A DNA stretch of 6,648 nt. Source: Taibaiella sp. (GTDB taxonomy: Bacteria > Bacteroidota > Bacteroidia > Chitinophagales > Chitinophagaceae). This document shows, piece after piece, positions 1 to 5,787 of this stretch. The stretch is taken from contig JACFNS010000012.1 in NCBI GenBank assembly GCA_019454705.1, forward strand, positions 10,030 to 16,677. Direction: 5' to 3'. Numbering within the stretch: position 1 is the first letter of the stretch; every line of letters starts with the position of its first letter. The notes under the pieces are model-generated. The model did no database searches, was not told the origin of the DNA, and saw only the letters and a program-made list of their open reading frames with translations. A program made the translations under genes and the position numbers.

Positions 1-50
1 CTGCATTCTTGCGCTAACCAAAGACAATTGAGTAACCTTTAACCCGTTGG

Positions 51-96
51 GCGTAGCCTCTGTCTACGTCCTGGTGGAGTCAAGTCTCGTGACTTG
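51..96. repeat. Two short perfect hairpins in non-coding DNA
   Basis: Two adjacent inverted repeats. The first pairs GCGTAG (51-56) with CTACGT (64-69) around a 7-base loop, with one G-T pair at the base. The second pairs CAAGTC (81-86) with GACTTG (91-96) around the 4-base loop TCGT. Neither is followed by a T-tract on either strand, so they do not look like terminators. A competing pairing joins GCGGGC (96-101) to GCCCGC (159-164), which would enclose the next palindrome. No open reading frame of note covers this stretch. The function is unknown; the hairpins belong to a hairpin-dense block that extends to about 342. Confidence 0.5.
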
Positions 97-138
97 CGGG
101 CTTGCCTATACTGTACATAAACCCATACGTGAGATGCG

Positions 139-186
139 TCCCGATAGCTATCGGGAGTGCCCGCCATGACCCCGAATGACTCGGGG
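139..186. repeat. CCCGA/TCGGG hairpin pair, including an 18-bp perfect palindrome
   Basis: TCCCGATAGCTATCGGGA at 139-156 is a perfect 18-bp palindrome. Fourteen bases later CCCCGA (170-175) and TCGGGG (181-186) form a 6-bp stem with a 5-base loop. The same CCCGA...TCGGG arms recur at 253-266 and 310-326 with different loops, making four copies in about 190 bp. Conserved arms with variable loops suggest a small dispersed intergenic repeat family rather than chance. My recollection is that this palindrome is frequent between genes in Bacteroidota, but I cannot verify that here. No protein-coding signal overlaps it. Confidence 0.6.
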
Positions 187-234
187 CAGGCAAGAGAATA
201 GTATATTTTAATGCCTGATTAACTCAAAAATACG

Positions 235-242
235 TATATTTG
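235..242 (+). promoter_or_regulatory. Candidate Bacteroidota -7 promoter element
   Basis: TATATTTG is an exact match to the Bacteroidota primary sigma factor -7 consensus TAnnTTTG. It would start a transcript near 249, which is the 5' arm of the structured element at 244-342. No clear -33 TTTG lies at the usual distance of about 19-21 bases upstream, so the call rests on the -7 box and its placement alone. It reads in the same direction as the terminator at 406-432. Confidence 0.35.
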
Positions 243-243
243 C

Positions 244-342
244 TATTGTAGTCCCGACACTTCGGGGTTGTAGTAAATTCGAATGTATTTACGTAAATCC
301 CGGCATCTGTCCCGAGCCGTTCGGGAGTCCGGGACTATAATA
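244..342 (+). ncRNA. Candidate structured RNA element with a 13-bp closing stem
   Basis: Bases 244-256 pair with 330-342 (13 bp with one G-U), closing a 99-base domain. Inside, 263-269 pairs with 296-302 (7 bp, one G-U) and encloses a 6-bp hairpin GTAAAT/ATTTAC (273-278 with 287-292). A second arm is TCCCGA/TCGGGA (310-315 with 321-326). Together they give a closed multi-branch fold. An exact -7 promoter box ends two bases upstream, and an intrinsic terminator lies 64 bases downstream on the same strand, so a transcript of about 185 nt (roughly 249-432) is possible. I do not recognise it as tmRNA, SRP RNA, RNase P or a known riboswitch. As DNA it could equally be a small mobile repeat with 13-bp terminal inverted repeats. 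This is inference from hand folding on one sequence. Confidence 0.35.
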
Positions 343-405
343 AAACCATTGCTATGCCCCCACCAATCATACCCCCACAACAAGACATAAATAGAACTAC
401 CATAC

Positions 406-432
406 AGCCACGCCCGCAAAGCGTGGCTTTTT
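406..432 (+). terminator. Rho-independent terminator, + strand
   Basis: AGCCACGC (406-413) pairs perfectly with GCGTGGCT (421-428) around the 7-base loop CCGCAAA. The 8-bp GC-rich stem runs directly into TTTT (429-432) and then a T/A-rich tract to 439. The T-tract lies only on the + strand side, so it ends rightward transcription. No protein gene lies just upstream in the window, so it most likely ends either a small RNA starting near 249 or a transcript entering from left of the window. It also cuts through the frame at 354-620, which argues against that frame being a gene. Confidence 0.75.
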
Positions 433-437
433 ATTAT

Positions 438-474
438 TTGTTAACCCACGAGACTATATGCCCGGGGTTAACAA
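438..474. repeat. 10-bp inverted repeat of a GTTAACAA motif
   Basis: TTGTTAACCC (438-447) is the exact reverse complement of GGGTTAACAA (465-474), with a 17-base spacer. The core GTTAACAA appears again at 477-484 in direct orientation and at 561-568, both on the + strand, giving four copies in about 130 bp. A dyad plus extra direct copies resembles a multi-site operator for a DNA-binding protein, but no regulator gene is visible and the motif is not one I recognise. It sits just after the terminator and about 440 bases before fabI. Confidence 0.45.
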
Positions 475-882
475 TAGTTAACAAACCGGTTGTAAAAAAC
501 TTATTATCAATGCATTGCAAAGAGATGATATTGCTAACAGTTAAACCCGCTTATTGCATGGTTAACAATCCGAACCCCAGTGAGCTCTATGAAACCAATA
601 AAAAGACATCAAATGAATAAAAATCACAGCACCAAATCGTACAATCCTGATAATCCTCAAATCCTGGCAATCCTGATTCAGACAAAAATGGCATCAACCG
701 AACGCAGTGAGTTAGACGAGGCAATTGAAAAAGACATGGATAATGGAGGCAATCCGGAACACCTACCCCGCCAAAGCGGTGAAAACCACATTACATCACA
801 AAAATTACCAATATGCAACCTGTTCAAACCTTTCCTTTTTTTTCTACTTTTACCACCTGTAATATTATAAACAAGACCGGTT
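440..882. other. Intergenic stretch upstream of fabI with no convincing gene
   Basis: About 440 AT-rich bases between the terminator and fabI. Besides the GTTAACAA copies it holds four AATCCT units starting at 643, 652, 660 and 669, spaced 9, 8 and 9 bases apart. A GTG-started open frame at 580-870 (96 codons, inner ATGs at 589 and 613) runs through this. Its C-terminus is simply the translation of a T-rich tract (830-850) and it matches no family I know, so it is not annotated as a gene. Its middle (about 688-760) is the only part that reads like protein. The fabI promoter must lie here or further left, but no clear TAnnTTTG with a -33 box was found. Confidence 0.5.
643..674. repeat. Iterated AATCCT micro-repeat
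   Basis: AATCCT occurs four times with a period of 8-9 bases (starts 643, 652, 660, 669). The first and last units share the extension AATCCTGAT. The changing 8/9-base period is not a codon multiple throughout, so the repeat is not selected as a peptide repeat in a single frame. From memory, similar arrays occur between genes in many Bacteroidota, but I cannot confirm this from the window. No inverted structure accompanies it. Confidence 0.5.
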
Positions 883-1719
883 ATGGCGTATCAATTGTTA
901 AAAGGTAAAAAAGGTATCATCTTCGGCGCGTTAGACGAGCGTTCCATCGCATGGAAAACAGCCCTGCGCGTATGCGAAGAAGGTGGGGAAATAGTGTTGA
1001 CCAACGCACCCATAGCATTGCGCATGGGCAAGATCAACGAACTGGCACAACAGTGTAACAACGCACAGGTGATACCCGCCGACGCTACATCGGTAGAAGA
1101 CCTGGAAAACCTGCTGAACAAAAGCATGGAAATACTGGGTGGCAAGCTGGACTTTGTACTGCACTCCATAGGTATGTCGCCAAATGTGCGCAAGGCCATA
1201 CCATATACCAATACCAATTACGACAACTTCCTGAAGACATTAGATATATCAGCCCTGTCGCTGCACAAGCTGCTGCAAAGCTGCATGAAGCTGGACGCAG
1301 TGAAAGAATGGGGCTCTGTAGTGGCGCTTACGTATATCGCCGCGCAGCGCACCTTCCCCGGCTACAACGATATGGCCGAGGCCAAGGCGCTGATGGAGAG
1401 CATAGCCCGCAGCTTTGGCTACCACTACGGCTTCGCCAAAAAGGTAAGGGTAAACACCATTTCCCAGTCGCCCACAATTACTACGGCCGGTTCAGGTGTA
1501 TCGGGTTTCGATGCTTTCTTTGAATATGCCAACAAAATGTCGCCGCTGGGCAATGCCTCGTCGGATGACTGCGCCAACTACTGCGTATCTATGTTCAGCG
1601 ACCTGACACGCATGGTAACCATGCAAAACCTGTTCCACGACGGGGGCTTCTCCAACACGGGTGTCAGCCAGGCAATAGTGGAAGAAATGCAGAAAGCCGC
1701 AGGGGTTTCCGGCAGTTAA
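883..1719 (+). CDS. fabI: Enoyl-[acyl-carrier-protein] reductase (NADH), FabI
   Basis: Catalyses the last reductive step of each fatty acid elongation round in the cytoplasm, reducing trans-2-enoyl-ACP with NAD(P)H. The 278-residue length fits FabI (about 260-280). The N-terminal Rossmann segment reads GKKGIIFGALDERSIAW (residues 8-24), the FabI version of the dinucleotide loop. Tyr151 and the Tyr161-x6-Lys168 pair (PGYNDMAEAK) match E. coli Tyr146, Tyr156 and Lys163; the wider Y-x6-K spacing separates FabI from classical short-chain dehydrogenases (Y-x3-K). HSIG at 94-97 keeps the glycine equivalent to E. coli Gly93, whose change gives triclosan resistance. The C-terminal HDGGF (252-256) is also typical. 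The ATG at 883 is the only sensible start, since the FabI fold begins within ten residues. No Shine-Dalgarno precedes it, as usual in Bacteroidota. porQ follows after 50 bases in the same direction, so co-transcription is possible. Confidence 0.97.
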   Translation: MAYQLLKGKKGIIFGALDERSIAWKTALRVCEEGGEIVLTNAPIALRMGKINELAQQCNNAQVIPADATSVEDLENLLNKSMEILGGKLDFVLHSIGMSPNVRKAIPYTNTNYDNFLKTLDISALSLHKLLQSCMKLDAVKEWGSVVALTYIAAQRTFPGYNDMAEAKALMESIARSFGYHYGFAKKVRVNTISQSPTITTAGSGVSGFDAFFEYANKMSPLGNASSDDCANYCVSMFSDLTRMVTMQNLFHDGGFSNTGVSQAIVEEMQKAAGVSGS

Positions 1720-1725
1720 AAACCA

Positions 1726-1752
1726 TTGTGCGGCGGCAATATTCCCGCACAA
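1726..1752 (+). promoter_or_regulatory. Intercistronic hairpin between fabI and porQ
   Basis: TTGTGCGG (1726-1733) pairs perfectly with CCGCACAA (1745-1752) around an 11-base loop. It begins seven bases after the fabI stop and ends 17 bases before the porQ start. On the + strand no T-tract follows, so it is not a standard terminator for fabI; a run of five T lies a few bases beyond the stem only on the minus strand. It may protect or process the mRNA, or weakly separate fabI and porQ expression. Confidence 0.4.
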
Positions 1753-1769
1753 CAAGACGTTAATGATAT

Positions 1770-2927
1770 ATGCTGAAAAAAATCCTTACCGGTATTAGCC
1801 TTACATGTTTCACAGCCTTACCGGCCATAGCGCAGGTAGCAGGCGGGCAAAGGGCTATGGAGTACCTGAGGCTGCCCAATGCACCGCATATCACTGCGCT
1901 GGGCGGCATGAACGTATCTAACCCCGATAAGGATATCAGCTTCGCCCTGCAGAACCCATCTTTGATGCGCCCGGGCCTGCACAACAACCTGGGACTGAAT
2001 TTCAATGCCTATTACTCCGGTGTCAGTATTGCCAACCTAAACTATGGCTATCATATACCTAAGCTGGAAACATCATTTGTGCTGGCTGTGCAGTACCTCA
2101 ACTATGGCAGCTTCATGCAGACGGATAACCTGGGCAACCAAATGGGTGAGTTCAGGGCTAATGATTATGCTTTTACTATAGGTGCTTCCCGCCAATACCT
2201 CAACAAATGGCGCTACGGCGCTTCGCTCAAGTGGGCACAGTCGACCTTGTTTGATAAAAGCGCTTATGCAGCATTGGCTGATGTGGGCATCACCTATATG
2301 GACACCGCCAGCCTGATAACCATAGGCGCTGTAGCCAAAAACATGGGCGTGATGCTGAAGAAGTATAACCCCAACAATCCCGCCGAGCCCCTGCCTTTCG
2401 ACCTTCAGTTGGGTATTACCAAACGGTTCAGGTACGTGCCCCTGCGCCTGATAGCTACCCTGCACCACCTGTACGAGTGGGATATCCGCTACGAGAACCC
2501 GGTGGACAGGGAAAACAACAACCTCTTTGGCAATACAGATACTACTGAAAAGGAGAAAACCTACTTTACAGATAAGCTGTTCAGGCATTTCATATTTGGT
2601 GCTGAAATACTGATAGGCAAAAGGTTATTAGTAAGCGCATCTTACAACCACATGCGCCGCTCAGAGCTGATGATACGTGATAAGACCGGCATGGCGGGCT
2701 TTGCCTACGGTGTTGGTATCGACCTGAACAAATTCCAGGTACATTTCGCCCGCTCGCATTACCATATAGCAGGCGCTTATAATGAGTTCGGTCTGAATAT
2801 CGCGCTCAATAAATTAGTAGGTATCGGCAAATTCGGCAATAAGATACATTGGAGCGATACCTACCCCGACTGGGAGTTTTACTCAATCCCGCCTACTGCT
2901 GCTCCCGCTGATGTTTCGGGAAATTAA
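1770..2927 (+). CDS. porQ: Type IX secretion system protein PorQ (outer-membrane barrel)
   Basis: Predicted outer-membrane beta-barrel related to PorV/FadL. In Porphyromonas gingivalis PorQ belongs to the T9SS attachment complex with PorU, PorV and PorZ, which cleaves the C-terminal signal from cargo and links cargo to surface lipopolysaccharide. A Sec signal peptide is clear: KK at 3-4, a hydrophobic core to about 19, and cleavage around AIAQ (residues 19-22). The family's N-terminal signature follows: GGQRAMEYLRLPN (25-37), then ALGGMNVS (43-50) and FALQNPSLM (58-66). The remainder is alternating aromatic/hydrophobic strands with many YG and GA turns (for example NYGYHIP 91-97, YGVGIDLN 313-320). 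At 385 residues it is somewhat longer than the roughly 340 I expect, with a Pro/Ala-rich tail (374-385). The ATG at 1770 is favoured because the signal peptide begins there; an ATG at 1763 is in another frame. Its 3' end overlaps the opposite-strand TerC gene by 35 bases. The two M1-like proteins in this window are likely T9SS clients. Confidence 0.9.
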   Translation: MLKKILTGISLTCFTALPAIAQVAGGQRAMEYLRLPNAPHITALGGMNVSNPDKDISFALQNPSLMRPGLHNNLGLNFNAYYSGVSIANLNYGYHIPKLETSFVLAVQYLNYGSFMQTDNLGNQMGEFRANDYAFTIGASRQYLNKWRYGASLKWAQSTLFDKSAYAALADVGITYMDTASLITIGAVAKNMGVMLKKYNPNNPAEPLPFDLQLGITKRFRYVPLRLIATLHHLYEWDIRYENPVDRENNNLFGNTDTTEKEKTYFTDKLFRHFIFGAEILIGKRLLVSASYNHMRRSELMIRDKTGMAGFAYGVGIDLNKFQVHFARSHYHIAGAYNEFGLNIALNKLVGIGKFGNKIHWSDTYPDWEFYSIPPTAAPADVSGN

Positions 2928-3750
2928 ACAGGATGGACGTCAGCACCGGCACAATGAATATGGCTATGCTGAGGAAAGAGGTAACGATGTCTCCCCATAC
3001 CGTAGGGTGTTCGCCCAGCGGCAGGTGCTTACCTTGAGATTCCAGGCAAGATTGCGGCCCTTCAAGAAACAGGGCGAAGCCGGAACAAGGATAAAAATGC
3101 GCTACCATAGATAGTGTCAGCTTCAGGCCCAGTATACCGATGACTGTATAGGCGCACACGCTCAGGAAGGGGTATTTTTCCATCAGGCGTACAAAGCCCT
3201 GCGCTACGAAACGCATAGCCAATATACCAATGAACACGCCCACCCATATCAGGATGATGTTATTGGTATAAGCGTTGGCGGCTATCACATTGTCTATGGA
3301 GAACGCCAGGTCCATCAGTTCTACCAATATCACGGTTGACCAGAAGGGGCCGAACGCACCCAGGGTCTTGCGGTACAGCCAGCTCTTTTTCTTGCGGTCC
3401 AGTTCTTCTGCTATGGTTTGCGGGTCTTCATCTTCCTTCTTCTTCTTGGTGAAGAAGTATTTGATAGCCAGTATCAGCAGGTATATACCACCTACGGGTT
3501 TGAACCACCATATCTGTATCAGCAATGCGGCAAAAAGTAAACATATACCCCTGAAGACATAGGCGCCAATGATACCATACTTAAGAGCCTTCTTGCGTTG
3601 GTCTTTGGGCAGGTCCAGCACCATAGTAGCCAGCACGGCGGCATTGTCCACAGATAGCAGGCTCTCTATCAGTATCAGGTTGAGAATAACGGTGAGCGAT
3701 GGTACGGGCTTATCAATTATCTGCTGAAACAGTTCCTGAAGATTATCCAT
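2893..3750 (-). CDS. TerC-family integral membrane protein (probable metal ion exporter)
   Basis: A 285-residue polytopic inner-membrane protein of the TerC/Alx family, part of the LysE-type transporter group. Characterised bacterial members are linked to manganese export and to tellurite resistance loci. Both family signatures are present, one per repeat half: ESLLSVDNA (29-37, acidic residues Glu29 and Asp35) and ELMDLAFSIDN (144-154, Glu144, Asp147, Asp153). Hydrophobic segments lie at about 17-45, 57-80, 86-100, 133-160, 165-185, 195-218 and 252-276. A highly charged loop, KKKKEDEDP (102-110), and a second basic stretch separate the halves. A loop at 220-250 contains two cysteines (222, 235) and is probably extracytoplasmic. 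The substrate cannot be read from the sequence; manganese is the family-based guess, and no yybP-ykoY riboswitch is seen upstream. The gene follows the M1 peptidase gene by 83 bases on the same strand but seems to have its own promoter. Confidence 0.9.
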   Translation of the reverse strand: MDNLQELFQQIIDKPVPSLTVILNLILIESLLSVDNAAVLATMVLDLPKDQRKKALKYGIIGAYVFRGICLLFAALLIQIWWFKPVGGIYLLILAIKYFFTKKKKEDEDPQTIAEELDRKKKSWLYRKTLGAFGPFWSTVILVELMDLAFSIDNVIAANAYTNNIILIWVGVFIGILAMRFVAQGFVRLMEKYPFLSVCAYTVIGILGLKLTLSMVAHFYPCSGFALFLEGPQSCLESQGKHLPLGEHPTVWGDIVTSFLSIAIFIVPVLTSILFNFPKHQREQQ

Positions 3751-3791
3751 TGAGCACTACTTTGACGGCAAGTTCTTTTCAAAAAACAGTG

Positions 3792-3799
3792 CAAAGATA
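3792..3799 (-). promoter_or_regulatory. Candidate promoter -7 element for the TerC-family gene
   Basis: On the minus strand this reads TATCTTTG, an exact match to the Bacteroidota -7 consensus TAnnTTTG. It lies 41 bases before the TerC ATG, predicting a leader of about 35 bases. A TTG (minus strand) lies 15 bases upstream, closer than the usual -33 spacing. The box sits next to a palindrome at 3802-3834, so promoter activity could be controlled there. Confidence 0.5.
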
Positions 3800-3801
3800 C
3801 C

Positions 3802-3834
3802 ATATAATGTAACCCAACAGTTACCACATTATAT
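3802..3834. repeat. Palindrome at the peptidase gene end and TerC promoter (operator or terminator-like)
   Basis: ATATAATGT (3802-3810) is the exact reverse complement of ACATTATAT (3826-3834). The stem can continue inward with AAC/GTT (3811-3813 with 3820-3822) after a 3-base bulge, leaving a 6-base loop. Its outer arm reaches the last base of the M1 peptidase stop codon, and its other end lies two bases from the TerC -7 box. As a terminator it is weak: the stem is AT-rich and the nearest T-run on the minus strand (3781-3786) is about 15 bases past it. As an operator, the position between -33 and -7 is well placed. Which role applies cannot be decided from one sequence. Confidence 0.45.
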
Positions 3835-5777
3835 TATTTCAGCAATTTATAATGTGCCTTGTTGCCACCCAAAGACCGGACTTCCAGCAGGTAACAGCCT
3901 GCGGGTAAATTAGTAGCCGGTATATACACTTGCCCACTTGAGGTGGCGTTCCATATACGCCTTCCACTAATATCGAATAGTTGCAATACAGCACCCGGCA
4001 GCAGGTTCTCTACATACCACCCTTCTGATGCGGGGTTGGGGTAAATCGCTGGTTCCTGTAATACTGCATCATCTATTGATAACAGGTTAGGGTCGTATTG
4101 AGTAGTGCCTGTCTTATTGATGATATGGTCTTCAGGGTCTACTACAACGCTTGTGATGATATCTCCCCAATTAAATTTCAGGTAATTGGCGGTATCTGTA
4201 ATGTTGATAGTGACTGTAGTGTCGCCATTTGCGGTGTTCAGCTTCAACTGCAATGGCATTTGAAAAGCCTTTACCGATGGGTGCGACGTGGTCTGTGTCA
4301 CCTTCACCAACGTCATGCCCAGGTATTGCGCCCACTTAACGGAAAAGGTGGGATAACCCTGCCCGTATATCCACTGCCTGAAAAAACTGTCCAGTGGTTT
4401 GCCGTAGGTTTGTTGCATCACCTGTTGCAGGTCGGACGTAACGGCAGTGCCGTACTTGTATTGTTGCTGGTAGGCACGCAATCCTAGGAAGTACAGGCTG
4501 TCCTGCGGAGCCATGTAGCGTAGCATGTGCGCGACAGCTGCGCCTTTGTAGTAAGTAAGCCTGCCGTCGAATATCCTGTTCACATTGGTGGTGTCGTTCA
4601 CCCATACGCTGCCGCCGGCTTGCGTCATCACCTGGTTGAACACGGATGTACGTGTAGCCTTAGCCGCGGCACTACCCCAGTAGTGTTCCAGGTAGAGTTG
4701 TTCCGTATAAGTAGCCATGCCCTCGCTCAGCCATATATCTTCCCACTTGCCATAGGTCACGCTGTTGCCCCACCACTGGTGCGCCAGTTCATGCGCGATG
4801 AGTGTGGTACGTATATTGGGCGTACTCATAAAGGTCATAGTCTGGTGCTCCATACCGCCAGATAGTATAGTCATGCAGTGCCCGTACTTCTCCTGGTGAA
4901 AGGGATATTTTCCAAACACTTTAGAAAAATGGTCTATCATCAGGCCCGTACTATCCAATAGTGATTTTGTGTTGGGAGTAAAAAATGCAGCACTGTCATA
5001 GTAGTAGTTCTGTACCAGCATAGAATCGTTACTCCCGTCGGTGAAATGCATATAGTAGCTATACTCTTTGTAAGGGGCTACTGCTACGCAAATAAGGTAA
5101 TAGTCTATCGGGTAATTGGTTTCCCATTCGTAGCGGAGTTTATTACCCGGCAGAGAAGTAGTATTCAGTAACAGTCCATTGCTGCCCGCCTTTAATGTAT
5201 CATCCACAGTCAGCCACATGGTTACCGAGTCAATCTTATCTTGTATAGATTGTTTAGAAGGCCACCAGTCGTCAGCAAACAGGTCGTCGCTGAGTGAATA
5301 CATCAATTTGGTGCCTGAGGGCAAGCTAATATTGTGCAGGCCTCCTGTGAAGAACTGGCCGTTGCCTCCCGGTGCAGTACCATGATAAAACACCTGAACG
5401 GTAAAGTCGGTATTGGCAGCCAGGGGAGTATTAAGGGTCACTTTCCTGACAGCACCTGTGCTGCTTATGTTTGTATTCAGTTGTCCGTTTATCTTCAGCG
5501 AGTCTATTGTCATCGCGTTGTGCAGTTCAAATGCATACAGCCCGAAGTTGGCTATGTTGGTCCTGGCATAAGTGGTGACATCGCCGCTTACGTATGTAGA
5601 AGTATTTGTAAGCGAAAGGTTGAATTTCAACCCTTTTACATCATAGTCATTCTCTTCCGGCGTCGCTACGGTTGTCTTATGCTGCGCCCGGCTCTTGCTG
5701 CCTGAGCAATAGTTTGCATAACTATTGGTTGACACAAAATTTATTAAAGACAGGATGGCTAAAAACAGAAGTTTCAT
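3834..5777 (-). CDS. Secreted M1-family metallopeptidase with T9SS sorting domain
   Basis: A 647-residue zinc aminopeptidase-like protein (gluzincin, family M1). The zinc site is HELAH (329-333) followed after 18 residues by Glu352 in LSEGMATY, giving HEXXH-x18-E. The substrate-binding motif is GGMEH (307-311), replacing the textbook GxMEN by ending in His; Glu310 would hold the peptide N-terminus. Tyr409 in YYKG corresponds to the transition-state tyrosine (E. coli PepN Tyr381). A signal peptide covers about 1-21. Residues about 45-240 form the beta-sandwich N-domain and 250-480 the catalytic domain. From about 578 a type A T9SS C-terminal domain follows: YPNPA (579-583), FDISGRR (601-607), LPAGCYLLEV (624-633), then GGNK and a lysine-rich end. 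It should therefore cross the outer membrane by T9SS and stay surface-bound or be released, probably cleaving peptides for nutrition. Ten bases separate it from the upstream paralogue, suggesting co-transcription. No promoter box was found in that gap. Confidence 0.93.
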   Translation of the reverse strand: MKLLFLAILSLINFVSTNSYANYCSGSKSRAQHKTTVATPEENDYDVKGLKFNLSLTNTSTYVSGDVTTYARTNIANFGLYAFELHNAMTIDSLKINGQLNTNISSTGAVRKVTLNTPLAANTDFTVQVFYHGTAPGGNGQFFTGGLHNISLPSGTKLMYSLSDDLFADDWWPSKQSIQDKIDSVTMWLTVDDTLKAGSNGLLLNTTSLPGNKLRYEWETNYPIDYYLICVAVAPYKEYSYYMHFTDGSNDSMLVQNYYYDSAAFFTPNTKSLLDSTGLMIDHFSKVFGKYPFHQEKYGHCMTILSGGMEHQTMTFMSTPNIRTTLIAHELAHQWWGNSVTYGKWEDIWLSEGMATYTEQLYLEHYWGSAAAKATRTSVFNQVMTQAGGSVWVNDTTNVNRIFDGRLTYYKGAAVAHMLRYMAPQDSLYFLGLRAYQQQYKYGTAVTSDLQQVMQQTYGKPLDSFFRQWIYGQGYPTFSVKWAQYLGMTLVKVTQTTSHPSVKAFQMPLQLKLNTANGDTTVTINITDTANYLKFNWGDIITSVVVDPEDHIINKTGTTQYDPNLLSIDDAVLQEPAIYPNPASEGWYVENLLPGAVLQLFDISGRRIWNATSSGQVYIPATNLPAGCYLLEVRSLGGNKAHYKLLK

Positions 5778-5787
5778 GCTATGTATT

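Noticed and set aside
1..345. CRISPR array, integron attC array or tRNA in the hairpin-rich left end
   Set aside because: There are no evenly spaced long direct repeats with spacers, no cas or integrase genes, and no cloverleaf with tRNA-like conserved bases.
354..620. Open frame of 88 codons on the + strand
   Set aside because: A strong intrinsic terminator (406-432) and the GTTAACAA inverted repeat lie inside it. The translation is low-complexity and proline-rich at the start and matches no family.
845..852. TACTTTTA as a fabI promoter -7 box
   Set aside because: It matches seven of eight consensus positions of TAnnTTTG, but lacks the final G and has no TTTG at -33; in a T-rich tract such near matches are expected by chance.
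580..870. Open frame of 96 codons ending 12 bases before fabI
   Set aside because: It starts with GTG, crosses the AATCCT repeat, and its hydrophobic tail is just a translated T-rich tract. Residues about 37-60 look protein-like, so a short or decayed gene cannot be wholly excluded, but support is too thin to annotate.
2073..2588. 171-codon open frame on the minus strand inside porQ
   Set aside because: It is an antisense shadow of porQ. porQ has a signal peptide and family motifs, whereas this frame has none.
3751..3833. yybP-ykoY manganese riboswitch before the TerC-family gene
   Set aside because: The predicted leader is only about 35 bases and lacks the conserved loops; it is too short for that riboswitch.
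4098..4487. Open frames on the + strand within the M1 peptidase gene (also 4527-4865 and 5334-5705)
   Set aside because: They are antisense to a well-supported gene with catalytic motifs and a T9SS domain, and show no recognisable features.
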